Counted from the first letter of the stretch, positions 1 through 6,173 are shown. The stretch is DNA of 6,173 nucleotides from an uncultured Collinsella sp. (GCA_902478705.1 CABSMB010000086.1:1-6173); one strand, 5' to 3'. Numbers and translations are program-made. Notes: a model not told the origin generated them from the letters alone.

Positions 1-1559
1 CCGACGCGAGCTTTACTTGTCCTCTCGCGTAGAGACGAACTCGTATCGTCTTTAGAGACATAAAACTGAGGCTTAATCCTGCTGCTTCCGGGAGGGACGA
101 CCTTCCACTTGGCCGACCTGCCTTCTCCAGAAACGTATTGCTTGCACCCACAACGGTAGGGCGAGACCATGCGCCCCTCGATGAGCGGCATGAGCCCGCT
201 ACCCGGTTCAGCCTTCTTTTGAAAAAGAGAGCGGTCCAAAGTCATATCGAGCTCTCTCACGGGAGCAACGCTGGAGAATAGCTCATGTTCGGCCATGCGA
301 TCGCTTTGCCCCCAGGCTCGTCGAAGCAACGCGGCTTCTTCGGCCGTTCTCACCTCGGGAGCACCAAGCTCCCGAGACGAATCGCAAAAGAAGTCTCGTC
401 CCAACTCAAGAGTAGAGACAGTACCCACGCCCACATCATCTGCGTCGCAATAGAGATATTCAATGCTGCGGCGTGAATTGCCTTCGTCGTTTCCAGCGAG
501 CACCGCCAAAACGAACTTGAAGCGTGAGTCGATGGAAAAGAATTTGGCGCGGTTCATGAAGATGGAAATACCAACCCTGCCGAAGCTGTCGGCAATCATT
601 TCACGAGCATCAGCAAGCCCCTTGGAGCGAATCAGGCCTGCAGGGAGGTAGAGCGCAATGGTTCCCCCTCGGCTGCAAAGCTCAACGCTTAGAGCTAGGA
701 ATGCTTGATACAAATCTATGCCACCCTTGAGGCCATACGCATTGGCGATGGACCGTGATTTGGCGCGGCTTTCATCGCGGTGCCCCTCATAACCTTCGGG
801 CATTTTCTCTATAGACTCGCCATAGCGAGCGTCGACGCCCTGAGCTCGAGCAAATTCACTTCTCGAAGGCCTCACGCGTTCCCATGGGGGGTTGCCCACT
901 ACGAGCGCGAAGCCCTTTACCCCGAATGCCGCGAGTAAGCCCGCTCCCCGTTCAAGGCTGTCGGCGCATACAAAGTGAGAGATCAGGACGGAAAGGCAGG
1001 CCGAGTCGCACAGCAAGGAGGCCAGCGCGAGAATCGAGCCCCTAATAGCAAGCGGTTCCAGATCTACGCCAAACAAGGACGAGGAAACAAAGCTCGACGC
1101 ATCCGCACCGGCTTGGCGCAGATAATCAGCGCAGGCCGCGAGAAGGATTGAGGAACCACAGGAGGGGTCAAGTATGGCGCCGCCAGAATATCCTGGCATG
1201 ACGGCTTGAGCGAGATAAGCCGCAAGCCTAAAGTCGGTATAGACGGAGCCTTTTTTCTTCGTCTCCAGCTCGTCTAGATCAATTCGCGCAAGGGCAGAAA
1301 GCGCCACAGGGTAGGCTATGCCACATGCGTCGATCTCAACGCGCAGTTTGGATACAGTTTCATTCGCAGGCTCGAACGCAGGGGTATAGCCCGTAACGCG
1401 GAAGTAGTCTGTGATGCTGATTCCGGAATAACTGCAGGATACGTACTCAAGAAGCGTAAGTTTTGCCTCGGCATAGTTGTTGAGTCCAGAGGTAGCGTCA
1501 GCAATGACGGCACTGGCGGCGAGCAATCGCTTTTTCTCTGTCGTGTCCGGATGAGCCAC
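1..1559 (-). CDS. Eco57I-like (gamma-class) N6-adenine DNA methyltransferase, partial: 3' end beyond the window
   Basis: Transfers a methyl group from S-adenosylmethionine to adenine N6 in DNA; probably the second modification subunit of a restriction-modification system. The frame is open from GTG 1559 to the left edge (519 codons), so the C-terminus is missing. Motifs read directly: motif X KGSVYTDFRLA (about 103-113), motif I ILDPSCGSS (129-137), FGVDLEPLAI (163-172), FVCADSL (196-202), catalytic NPPW (223-226), FFSIDSRFKF (340-349), and LIEGRM (459-464) at the start of the target-recognition part. The start is GTG: an in-frame TAG lies two codons upstream, and AGGGA (1568-1572) is spaced 8 nt from it. 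The gene starts 13 bp after the D12 methylase, so the two are almost certainly co-transcribed. Only about 100 residues precede motif X, too few for the N-terminal nuclease of a type IIG fusion, so this looks like a stand-alone methylase. Family is sure; target sequence is unknown. Confidence 0.9.
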   Translation of the reverse strand, partial: MAHPDTTEKKRLLAASAVIADATSGLNNYAEAKLTLLEYVSCSYSGISITDYFRVTGYTPAFEPANETVSKLRVEIDACGIAYPVALSALARIDLDELETKKKGSVYTDFRLAAYLAQAVMPGYSGGAILDPSCGSSILLAACADYLRQAGADASSFVSSSLFGVDLEPLAIRGSILALASLLCDSACLSVLISHFVCADSLERGAGLLAAFGVKGFALVVGNPPWERVRPSRSEFARAQGVDARYGESIEKMPEGYEGHRDESRAKSRSIANAYGLKGGIDLYQAFLALSVELCSRGGTIALYLPAGLIRSKGLADAREMIADSFGRVGISIFMNRAKFFSIDSRFKFVLAVLAGNDEGNSRRSIEYLYCDADDVGVGTVSTLELGRDFFCDSSRELGAPEVRTAEEAALLRRAWGQSDRMAEHELFSSVAPVRELDMTLDRSLFQKKAEPGSGLMPLIEGRMVSPYRCGCKQYVSGEGRSAKWKVVPPGSSRIKPQFYVSKDDTSSSLRERTSKARV

Positions 1560-1572
1560 AGCCTAAGTCCCT

Positions 1573-2598
1573 TTAATCCTTATCAATCTCAATCAGATAT
1601 TCAGCGACCACCGCTCCAGTTTCAGCGGCGGTCTTGTTGGGCCTATACCTCCCAATCTCGCCAAGCTCATAAACATCAACTTTGCCGAGCTCCGACAGGC
1701 CATCAAGCAAATCATCGAGCGCCACATGCCCCTGCGAGCTGTACGAGAGGAAGATACGGCGTGAGTCCAGCCCGCCTACGCAGTCACAAAGCGCCCTGAG
1801 AGCCTTCGTCTTGTAGCAGAAAGGCGATGCCATGTGTTTCCACGGGCGAAGGCCGGCAACGCCCTCAACCTTCGGCTCATCATGATACGCGATGGTTTCG
1901 GGAATGTGATAGTAGGAGGCGTACTGTCGCTTAGTGTAGGGAGGGTCGAGGTAGACCGTATCGCCGGGAGATACTTTAAGTGAAAACACGTCACCAACCT
2001 GAACCCGATGCCCTATCGAAGAGGATAGAAGCTCGCGCGGCCTTACCGAAAAAGCGCCATACGACTGTTGAGTCCACCTCTTTAAGAAGCATCCATATGT
2101 ACCAGCAATATTGGCAATGGAGTTCGAAGCCTCAATGACATCAGCAACGAGGAGCGTCTCCTCAACACCCCCAATGACGCCGGAATCCCGCCATTCGGCA
2201 ATGAGATTACGGGCGCCATCAATTCGGCGGGCATTGTGTTCCGTAAAGTACCTTCTCTCGTGCGGACAAAAGGCAGCGGAAGCAGGACTGTAGGTTCGCC
2301 AGATATAGCCGTCGCTCGGAGCACAGGCGTTGAGTCTTTCGATAGCCGACTCATACGAACCGAGCTCCTTGAAATTAAGCTCAGAACCGCAAAGAAGTGA
2401 GGCCTCAGTAATCATAGCGGCTGAAAGCAGCGTATCGTTGCAATCAACGTTCCAACCGCGAAGGGCAGCGGTGCGCGCAACGACGCCGGTGCCACAGAAA
2501 CCGTCGACAAAACGGCCTGAATAGCCGCTAGGCGACCCAACAATATCGAGAATCGCCTCAGCTAGGCGAGCTTTTGAACCAATGTACCGTATCGTCAT
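1573..2598 (-). CDS. D12-class N6-adenine DNA methyltransferase (Dam/FokI-methylase type)
   Basis: Site-specific adenine methyltransferase of the alpha (D12) class, here 341 residues, normal for type II modification enzymes. Counting from ATG 2598, motif X is IRYIGSKARL (3-12), motif I is FVDGFCGTG (30-38), the variable target-recognition segment spans roughly 55-200, and the catalytic motif IV is YLDPPY (216-221). It is followed by KRQYASYYHIPETI (223-236) and FLSYSS (283-288), typical of this group. Start choice: GTG 2613 would add five codons but has no ribosome site, and a candidate -10 box would place transcription start near it. ATG 2598 has GGAG at 2603-2606. It is the first gene of a two-gene operon with the Eco57I-like methylase. 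A D12 enzyme paired with a gamma-class enzyme suggests two adenines of one site, perhaps one per strand. This is inference; no nuclease is visible. Base composition is less GC-rich than the phage remnant to the right, consistent with separate acquisition. Confidence 0.92.
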   Translation of the reverse strand: MTIRYIGSKARLAEAILDIVGSPSGYSGRFVDGFCGTGVVARTAALRGWNVDCNDTLLSAAMITEASLLCGSELNFKELGSYESAIERLNACAPSDGYIWRTYSPASAAFCPHERRYFTEHNARRIDGARNLIAEWRDSGVIGGVEETLLVADVIEASNSIANIAGTYGCFLKRWTQQSYGAFSVRPRELLSSSIGHRVQVGDVFSLKVSPGDTVYLDPPYTKRQYASYYHIPETIAYHDEPKVEGVAGLRPWKHMASPFCYKTKALRALCDCVGGLDSRRIFLSYSSQGHVALDDLLDGLSELGKVDVYELGEIGRYRPNKTAAETGAVVAEYLIEIDKD

Positions 2599-2619
2599 CC
2601 TGCTCCAATCCACCGGTGT

Positions 2620-2625
2620 ATTTTA
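2620..2625 (-). promoter_or_regulatory. candidate -10 box of the methyltransferase operon
   Basis: On the minus strand TAAAAT lies here in an A/T-rich island within GC-rich DNA. Transcription would begin around 2612, giving a short leader of about 14 nt that still contains the GGAG ribosome site of ATG 2598. The hexamer 17 nt upstream, TTCCGG, is a poor -35 match, so this is tentative. Confidence 0.35.
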
Positions 2626-2773
2626 CTACCCAGCCCGGACAGCCGGAACACCCAAGTGAGTCCGAAGCCGATTAGAAGGGTGGCTACTAGAGACTCGCCA
2701 GAGCGAAAAACCAACGCCGCTCCTGCAATTCCGTCCCATCCTCGCCAGCGTTTAACCTTTTCAGCCGCCCCGC

Positions 2774-2810
2774 GGCCGGAGGCCGGCCAGGCTCGACGCT
2801 GCTCGTCGAG
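2774..2810. repeat. two adjacent perfect inverted repeats (hairpins)
   Basis: The first is GGCCGG-agg-CCGGCC at 2774-2788 (6-bp stem, 3-nt loop). The second is CTCGACG-ctgct-CGTCGAG at 2792-2810 (7-bp stem, 5-nt loop). They are 3 nt apart. No T-run follows on either strand, so they are not ordinary intrinsic terminators. They could be a protein site, a structured leader, or an intergenic repeat. Confidence 0.6.
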
Positions 2811-3066
2811 GGTTCGTCCGCGTCGTGGCCGCGTGCGCTCCAGACGCCTCCGCCGGCCCGGTCGCGCCCATGGCAGCGGCCCCACGCTACCCGTGACCCA
2901 AACGCGCCCTGTGCGACTATCAGCGACCCTCACGCCTTCGCGGCAATGCTCCCTCATGCGCCGCATGCCAAGCACAGCCAATCCACCTGCAGACGGCCCC
3001 ACGCAAGCCGCTACGCGCCCGCAAGCTGCCCCGACCGGCATTCCACCCCGAAACGCCGCTGGAATC

Positions 3067-3079
3067 GGCTAGACTAGCC
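3067..3079. promoter_or_regulatory. 13-bp palindrome, possible operator of the zinc-ribbon gene
   Basis: GGCTAG-a-CTAGCC is a perfect dyad centred 34 bp upstream of the GTG start at 3107. It overlaps TAGACT (3070-3075), a moderate -10 match whose transcript would start near 3082. No convincing -35 box was found. The placement suits a repressor site, but a single short palindrome can arise by chance. Confidence 0.35.
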
Positions 3080-3106
3080 ACATCGCTACTGGAACGGAGA
3101 AGCTAC

Positions 3107-3709
3107 GTGGCCTACCTTGCATGCCCCTGCGGCAACAGCATCTCGAACTGCTGCAACGGCGACGAGATGGAGAACGGGTTCATTTCCTCCTCCAGCCTCA
3201 ATCAGCACCACAGCGACACGACCTTCTTCTCGTTCGAGTCCACGCCCGGCGCGAGCACCAACATGTGGAAGTGCGACATATGCGACCGCATGATGGTGTT
3301 CGACGGTTGGAACGACCCGGTGACGCGCTGCATGCGCCGCATAGCGACCGACGCCCCGCCCGAAGATCTCGCGGAGATGGCACACGCGGACGGCATCATC
3401 TACAACAATCTTCTATTCAACGAGGTCGATAGCCACTTCACCTACGCCCATGAGCACAAGGGAGCCCCCGAGTACGCCTTCTGGAACGAAGACGTCGCGC
3501 ACGAGAACCTGCCACCCCTCTCGTTCGAGATCATGCAGCACGAGGTCTTCAACCACGAGAACGGGCGCTTCCGCGACTGGTGGTACGCGAGCCTCTACGA
3601 CGACTACCTCGTCTTCTACTCGCCGTACGACCCGGAGCGCAGGCAGCCGCCCGTCAAGGCGTGGAAACGCTATAAGCAAGTCTGGCCCAAGGAGGACGAG
3701 GCCGGGTAA
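3107..3709 (+). CDS. uncharacterised 200-residue protein with a split zinc-ribbon-like signature
   Basis: I do not recognise a named family. The N-terminus reads YLACPCGNSISN (3-14) with a CxC pair at C6/C8. A second pair, WKCDIC, gives C56/C59 (residues 54-59). Together the four cysteines could bind one zinc ion, as in rubredoxin-like ribbons. The rest is mixed alpha/beta-looking, rich in Asp, Glu, His and aromatics (FRDWWYASLYDDYLVFYSPYD at about 155-175), with no signal peptide or membrane segment, so it is probably cytosolic. The start is GTG with GGAG at 3096-3099, spaced 7 nt; no earlier start is better. Codons are regular and the frame is intact, unlike the phage genes beside it. Its last 40 bases overlap the 3' end of the portal reading frame on the other strand. 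Small CxCGxxIS-type proteins of unknown function are widespread; a moron, an immunity-type protein or defence-island cargo are all possible, none shown. Confidence 0.8.
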   Translation: MAYLACPCGNSISNCCNGDEMENGFISSSSLNQHHSDTTFFSFESTPGASTNMWKCDICDRMMVFDGWNDPVTRCMRRIATDAPPEDLAEMAHADGIIYNNLLFNEVDSHFTYAHEHKGAPEYAFWNEDVAHENLPPLSFEIMQHEVFNHENGRFRDWWYASLYDDYLVFYSPYDPERRQPPVKAWKRYKQVWPKEDEAG

Positions 3710-5081
3710 GGCACGCCACCCGCGCGCAACTTCGCCGTCTCCTTGTCCTCCCCATACCAACGCATCCGGTACTCCCAGGCACCCATGAGCCCCGCCGCGA
3801 TCTCGGCCATGTCCTGGCGCTTCTCGGCCTCGGTGTCCTGCACAATCGAGTCATCAAACTGCACCTGCACGCAGCCTTCGTCCGGAATGTCTTCGCCGAG
3901 CGCACGGGAACAGGCCAGAAGTGCCCGGCTCGTGTTGACGATCGCGCCCTGCAGCGCGTTCTCGTGCTTGCGCACGTTGCGCATGAGGGCCGAGTTGTCG
4001 GACGAGACCTCGGTCGCGGTCTTCACATAGCCCGAGTTGTCGAAGTCGAAGTAGCTGATGCCGAACCCGCAAAGGTCGCCCAGCACTTGGAGGGCCAATC
4101 GCAGAGCCTGAGCCTGTGAGTCGGTCCTGAGCGCCGAATCGAACTCTTGGATCGTGTCCTCGGTGCTCATCACCTTGCGGAAGACGGTGCAGTCGCCCCG
4201 TCCAAAGGGAATCGGCACGCGCCCGCCGTCGGAGCCCTTCCCTTGGTCGAACATGACGTCGGAGAGGAAGACGCGTATCTTGCCTGCGTCGATCTCGTTG
4301 ATAAGGGCATCGAAGGCGGGCCCACCGACTGAATGGCGTCCACGGCGTCCGCGAACACGCTTTGGCCGCAAGGCGAACAGTCCACTCGGGTATTCGGCAC
4401 GGCAGGCTTTACGATTCCGAAGGTCGGGAAGACAGACCCCGTGTCAACAAGGCCGGCCACCCTCCGGGACGTCGAGCGTCCTTCCCTCATGGTCAAAGCA
4501 AACCGTCTCTATGCGATAAGACCCGTCGTCACCCAAGAGGTGCATCTGGAGCTGGTCAACTGCAGCACCCTGCGGATACCCCCTCGTCACGAACGCGCAC
4601 TCCGTCACGCCCGCAGCATCCCATGGAGACGAACCACCATGCGCGCGTCGTAGTGTCGAACCTTCGCAACCTTGCGTTCAAGGTCGAGTCACACGCTGAA
4701 CGCGCCCGTTCCGAGCCCGAACGCTCGCATCACCGCCTCCTGGGCTCTGCTCGTGAAGCCGCATCCGGCAAAGCATCTGTCGAGAAACTCGGTCGCTCGC
4801 TGGTCGTCGCAAACCACCTGCGCCTTTTCGTCAAGGAGGAGAGAGCCCAACTCCCGGCACACCCGCATGGCAGGCATCATCGAGCGCCGGTGCACCTCGT
4901 ACACCCGCCCAAAGGCATCGGTGTCTCGATAGTCGTAGAACGAGCCCACCGCCCTCATCCAGCCGTCCCATTCGGCGATGTACGGTTCCATGTCCTCCAA
5001 AGGAAGCCGGAAGCCATGCCCCTCCAAGTAATTCCTCACGTGTCCCGGCACCCAATGCTCCCGCGCGTCATCCACGCTCAT
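3670..5081 (-). pseudogene. phage portal protein (SPP1 gp6 / A118-like type), disrupted
   Basis: The portal forms the dodecameric ring at the capsid vertex through which DNA is packaged. The start is clear: ATG 5081 with a perfect AGGAGG at 5087-5092, overlapping the stop of the preceding small ORF (ATGA). The N-terminal part (RRSMMPAMRVCRELGSLLLDE) reads intact to TGA at 4689-4691, probably a former CGA (context GAFSV-stop-LDL). It then continues in pieces. There is a 1-nt loss near 4630 (VV to SPWDAAGV), a shift at about 4461 (LDVPE to VAGLVDTG) and another at about 4318-4322 (AIQSVG to AFDALINEID). The last piece carries the family-typical FDNSGYVKTATEVSSDNSALMRNVRKHENAL in its middle and EYRMRWYGEDKETAKLRAG near the end. 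Joined, the pieces span about 457 codons to 3710, close to full portal length. The real C-terminus seems replaced where the frame runs antisense into the zinc-ribbon gene. Portal identity is strong; the exact subfamily is inferred. Confidence 0.85.
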
Positions 5082-5269
5082 GTAAGCCTCCTATGGTCGT
5101 TTAGCATTTGAAGGTGAAGAAAAGCCGCCGAGCAGTCCATCCCCACTGCTGCATAGGCCCCCTCCGTTTCCAATCTTTCGGAGTACATGTTGAGAAGGTC
5201 GAGAAGCCCACGGCATCCCACGCCAAGCAGGGCTCCGTTGAAGGCGAATGTTGAGAAACCCACGGCCAT
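5078..5269 (-). CDS. small uncharacterised phage protein between terminase and portal
   Basis: A 63-codon ORF, MAVGFSTFAFNG...NDHRRLT. Its ATG (5267-5269) shares one base with the terminase stop (TGATG), with AGGGGG at 5272-5277 just before. Its own TGA (5078-5080) overlaps the portal ATG (ATGA). This double coupling is hard to explain unless the ORF was translated in the live phage. The protein has a mildly hydrophobic N-terminal third (residues 5-27) and an amphipathic rest. There is no cysteine motif or recognised domain; it is too short and polar to call a membrane protein. It is the only frame of the packaging operon without a lesion, though small size alone makes that likely. Function unknown. 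Confidence 0.65.
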   Translation of the reverse strand: MAVGFSTFAFNGALLGVGCRGLLDLLNMYSERLETEGAYAAVGMDCSAAFLHLQMLNDHRRLT

Positions 5270-5863
5270 CACCCCCTGAGCACGTCGTCCATCACGGCGC
5301 ACCTCACCGCGTCGATGCAGTGGTCGTTGCCGTCGGGTATCTCGTCGATCCAGCTGCCGTCGCGCTCCCTCATGTACTCCTTCAGGGTGAACTCCTCGTA
5401 GGCGAGCGGGCACCTCACCAGGTCTATCACGATCTCCCGGAGCCCCGCCAGTCACTCGTAGCTCAGCTTCCGCATCCGCGACTTTCTCGCCGGTCGCGCC
5501 TGAAGCCCGTACTCCCGCTGGTACACCGCCATCGGCTGCTTCCCGTCCGGCGTGTCGTCGCACCATATCAACTCGTTGTGAAGGTACGGCTCCTCACCCG
5601 TCTTATCGGAGAAGGCCAATGCGTCCACCATCATCTAGCCCGTCTCGGCGGGCGTCTTGCGGTTGGCGGAGAGCTCTTGGAAGAGGATCAGCCGCCGGGC
5701 GCCCGGCTCCCAGCCGCACCTCACGAAGCGCCACGGGTCGGGGAACCACCCCCAGTCCACGCCATTGCGCGTCCTTTCGAATCCGCGCATCGCCCAAGCG
5801 CTCCTCCACGATGTTCCCGAACACCTCGCCGCCCGTCCCGGTCACCTCGCCCAGGTCATAACA
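5269..5863 (-). pseudogene. phage terminase large subunit, C-terminal nuclease half only, disrupted
   Basis: The terminase large subunit cuts and pumps phage DNA into the prohead. Only the part from the end of the ATPase region remains. It begins with YDLGEVTGTGGEVFGNI, then shifts frame between about 5795 and 5776 into ERTRNGVDWGWFPDPW, the first acidic strand of the RNase H-like nuclease (Asp codon at 5755-5757). TAG at 5635-5637 breaks the frame after KTPAETG. TGA at 5452-5454 replaces what is probably Trp in KLSYE-stop-LAGLREIV. The tail, IPDGNDHCIDAVRCAVMDDVLRG, has the third acidic motif and ends at 5269. The walker ATPase domain (roughly the first 200 residues) is absent. Above 5863 the sequence no longer looks like terminase. 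The gene is first in the decayed operon leading into the small ORF and portal. The two different stop types plus a frameshift argue for decay and against recoding. Confidence 0.85.
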
Positions 5864-6053
5864 CCCCAAGAGGCCGAGGCCCGGGCACGGGGCCGCGCCG
5901 GCCGTGTCGAGGCACGCCGCGAAGTGCAACCGCCGCCTGCAGGAGAGGCGCGAGGCGATGTCCGCGGCGGGCAAGAGGCCCTGCGTTGCGAACTGCGCGA
6001 CGGCGCGGGAGATGGCCTGCCGGGCGTGGGCGATAGCGGGGATGGCCTCGTGA
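5862..6053 (+). pseudogene. possible C-terminal remnant of an IS110-like transposase
   Basis: This plus-strand frame runs from after TAA 5859-5861 to TGA 6051-6053 and reads SRHAAKCNRRLQERREAMSA followed by AGKRPCVANCATAREMACRA and WAIAGMAS. The pattern resembles the end of IS110/IS116-family transposases (Transposase_20 region): a basic ERR/YER-type helix, then GK, then A..A.AR.(M/L)....WA. No start or catalytic DEDD residues are present, so only a fragment could remain. It begins where terminase similarity ends, as expected if an element inserted into or recombined with that gene and then decayed. The similarity is judged by eye and could be chance: the opposite strand is also open through this stretch. 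Treat as tentative. Confidence 0.35.
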
Positions 6054-6173
6054 CCTCCCCCCGCAGATAGGAGTCCGACCCCGGGGCGCGCCGCGCTCGA
6101 GGCCGTTGGGAGGCCACTCCAGTGCTTTTTATGGGCGGCGGGCAGCCGCCACGCCCGACAACAGACCGCGAAG
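6054..6173. other. non-coding right edge with hairpins; no gene seen
   Basis: A perfect stem GGCGGC-gggca-GCCGCC lies at 6134-6150 (6 bp, 5-nt loop), just after a T5 run at 6126-6130. A weak GGAG-gcca-CTCC stem at 6109-6120 precedes that T-run and could be a poor plus-strand terminator after the transposase-like fragment. The stem is only 4 bp, so this is not claimed. No coding frame here is supported. Confidence 0.4.

Larger units (their letters stand above)
2626..3106. other. intergenic region between divergent genes; no supported gene
   Basis: About 480 bp between the leftward methyltransferase operon and the rightward zinc-ribbon gene. Long open frames exist on both strands. Their products are Arg/Pro/Ala/Gly-rich, show no family motif and overlap each other, as expected by chance in GC-rich DNA. 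A minus-strand frame encodes one hydrophobic run (LVATLLIGFGLTWVF, coded around 2650-2700) but otherwise looks non-coding. Two adjacent hairpins (2774-2810) and a palindrome (3067-3079) are the only structured elements I see. No tRNA, CRISPR or clear terminator was found. Confidence 0.6.

Noticed and set aside
2792..2820. tRNA T-arm suggested by the GGTTCG string
   Set aside because: No matching acceptor, D or anticodon arms and no proper GGTTCGANTCC context.
2595..3041. 148-codon minus-strand frame before the methylase
   Set aside because: It is Arg/Gly-rich, has no motif or ribosome site, overlaps an equally long frame on the other strand and covers the likely methylase promoter.
2656..3072. 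138-codon plus-strand frame
   Set aside because: It is rich in Arg, Pro and Ala with no domain, which is typical of chance open frames in GC-rich DNA.
3086..3385. Minus-strand frame inside the zinc-ribbon gene
   Set aside because: It is a shadow of the real plus-strand gene, which has a good ribosome site and cysteine motifs.
4362..5111. 249-codon plus-strand frame across the portal
   Set aside because: It is the antisense of clear portal sequence. Its product is Arg/His/Pro-rich with no family features.
5452..5637. Stop-codon reassignment or readthrough in the phage genes
   Set aside because: Both TAG and TGA occur internally and are accompanied by several frameshifts, and all other genes in the window use these codons as stops or avoid them. 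Decay is simpler.
5248..6036. 262-codon plus-strand frame across the terminase
   Set aside because: It is the antisense of the terminase nuclease half; the composition is low-complexity Arg/Pro/His.
6109..6130. Intrinsic terminator (GGAG/CTCC stem before a T-run)
   Set aside because: The stem is only 4 bp and five bases separate it from the T-run; too weak to call.

Overview
The window looks like an accessory region of a high-GC bacterial chromosome. It combines a DNA-modification cassette with the decayed head-gene module of a tailed prophage. The host is most likely a high-GC Gram-positive bacterium, perhaps an actinobacterium such as a gut Coriobacteriia. That is inferred from base composition and the general style of the phage genes only; no marker gene fixes the taxon.

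Region by region: (1) Positions 1-2598, minus strand, visibly less GC-rich than the rest. Two adenine-type DNA methyltransferase genes form a tight operon. First comes a D12-class enzyme (Dam/FokI-methylase type). Thirteen bases later comes an Eco57I-like (gamma-class) N6-adenine methylase that runs off the left edge. No restriction nuclease lies in the window; it would be expected beyond position 1. (2) Positions 2626-3106 hold no convincing gene. They contain two adjacent hairpins and, just before the next gene, a 13-bp palindrome. (3) Positions 3107-3709, plus strand: an intact gene for an uncharacterised 200-residue protein with a two-part CxC...CxxC zinc-ribbon-like signature. (4) Positions 3670-5863, minus strand: remnants of a phage packaging operon in the usual order terminase large subunit, small ORF, portal protein. 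Terminase keeps only its nuclease half and carries a frameshift and two nonsense codons. Portal carries one nonsense codon and three frameshifts. The 63-codon ORF between them is intact and overlaps both neighbours by stop/start coupling. (5) Positions 5862-6053, plus strand: a possible C-terminal scrap of an IS110-like transposase at the point where the terminase similarity stops. (6) Positions 6054-6173: no gene, one strong hairpin.

The two methyltransferases probably modify one target site together, for example one per strand of an asymmetric site, as part of a type II-like restriction-modification system acquired next to a dead prophage. The zinc-ribbon protein sits between the two modules. 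Its job cannot be read from sequence; it could be a moron/defence-island gene or unrelated cargo. No clearly new system is proven here.
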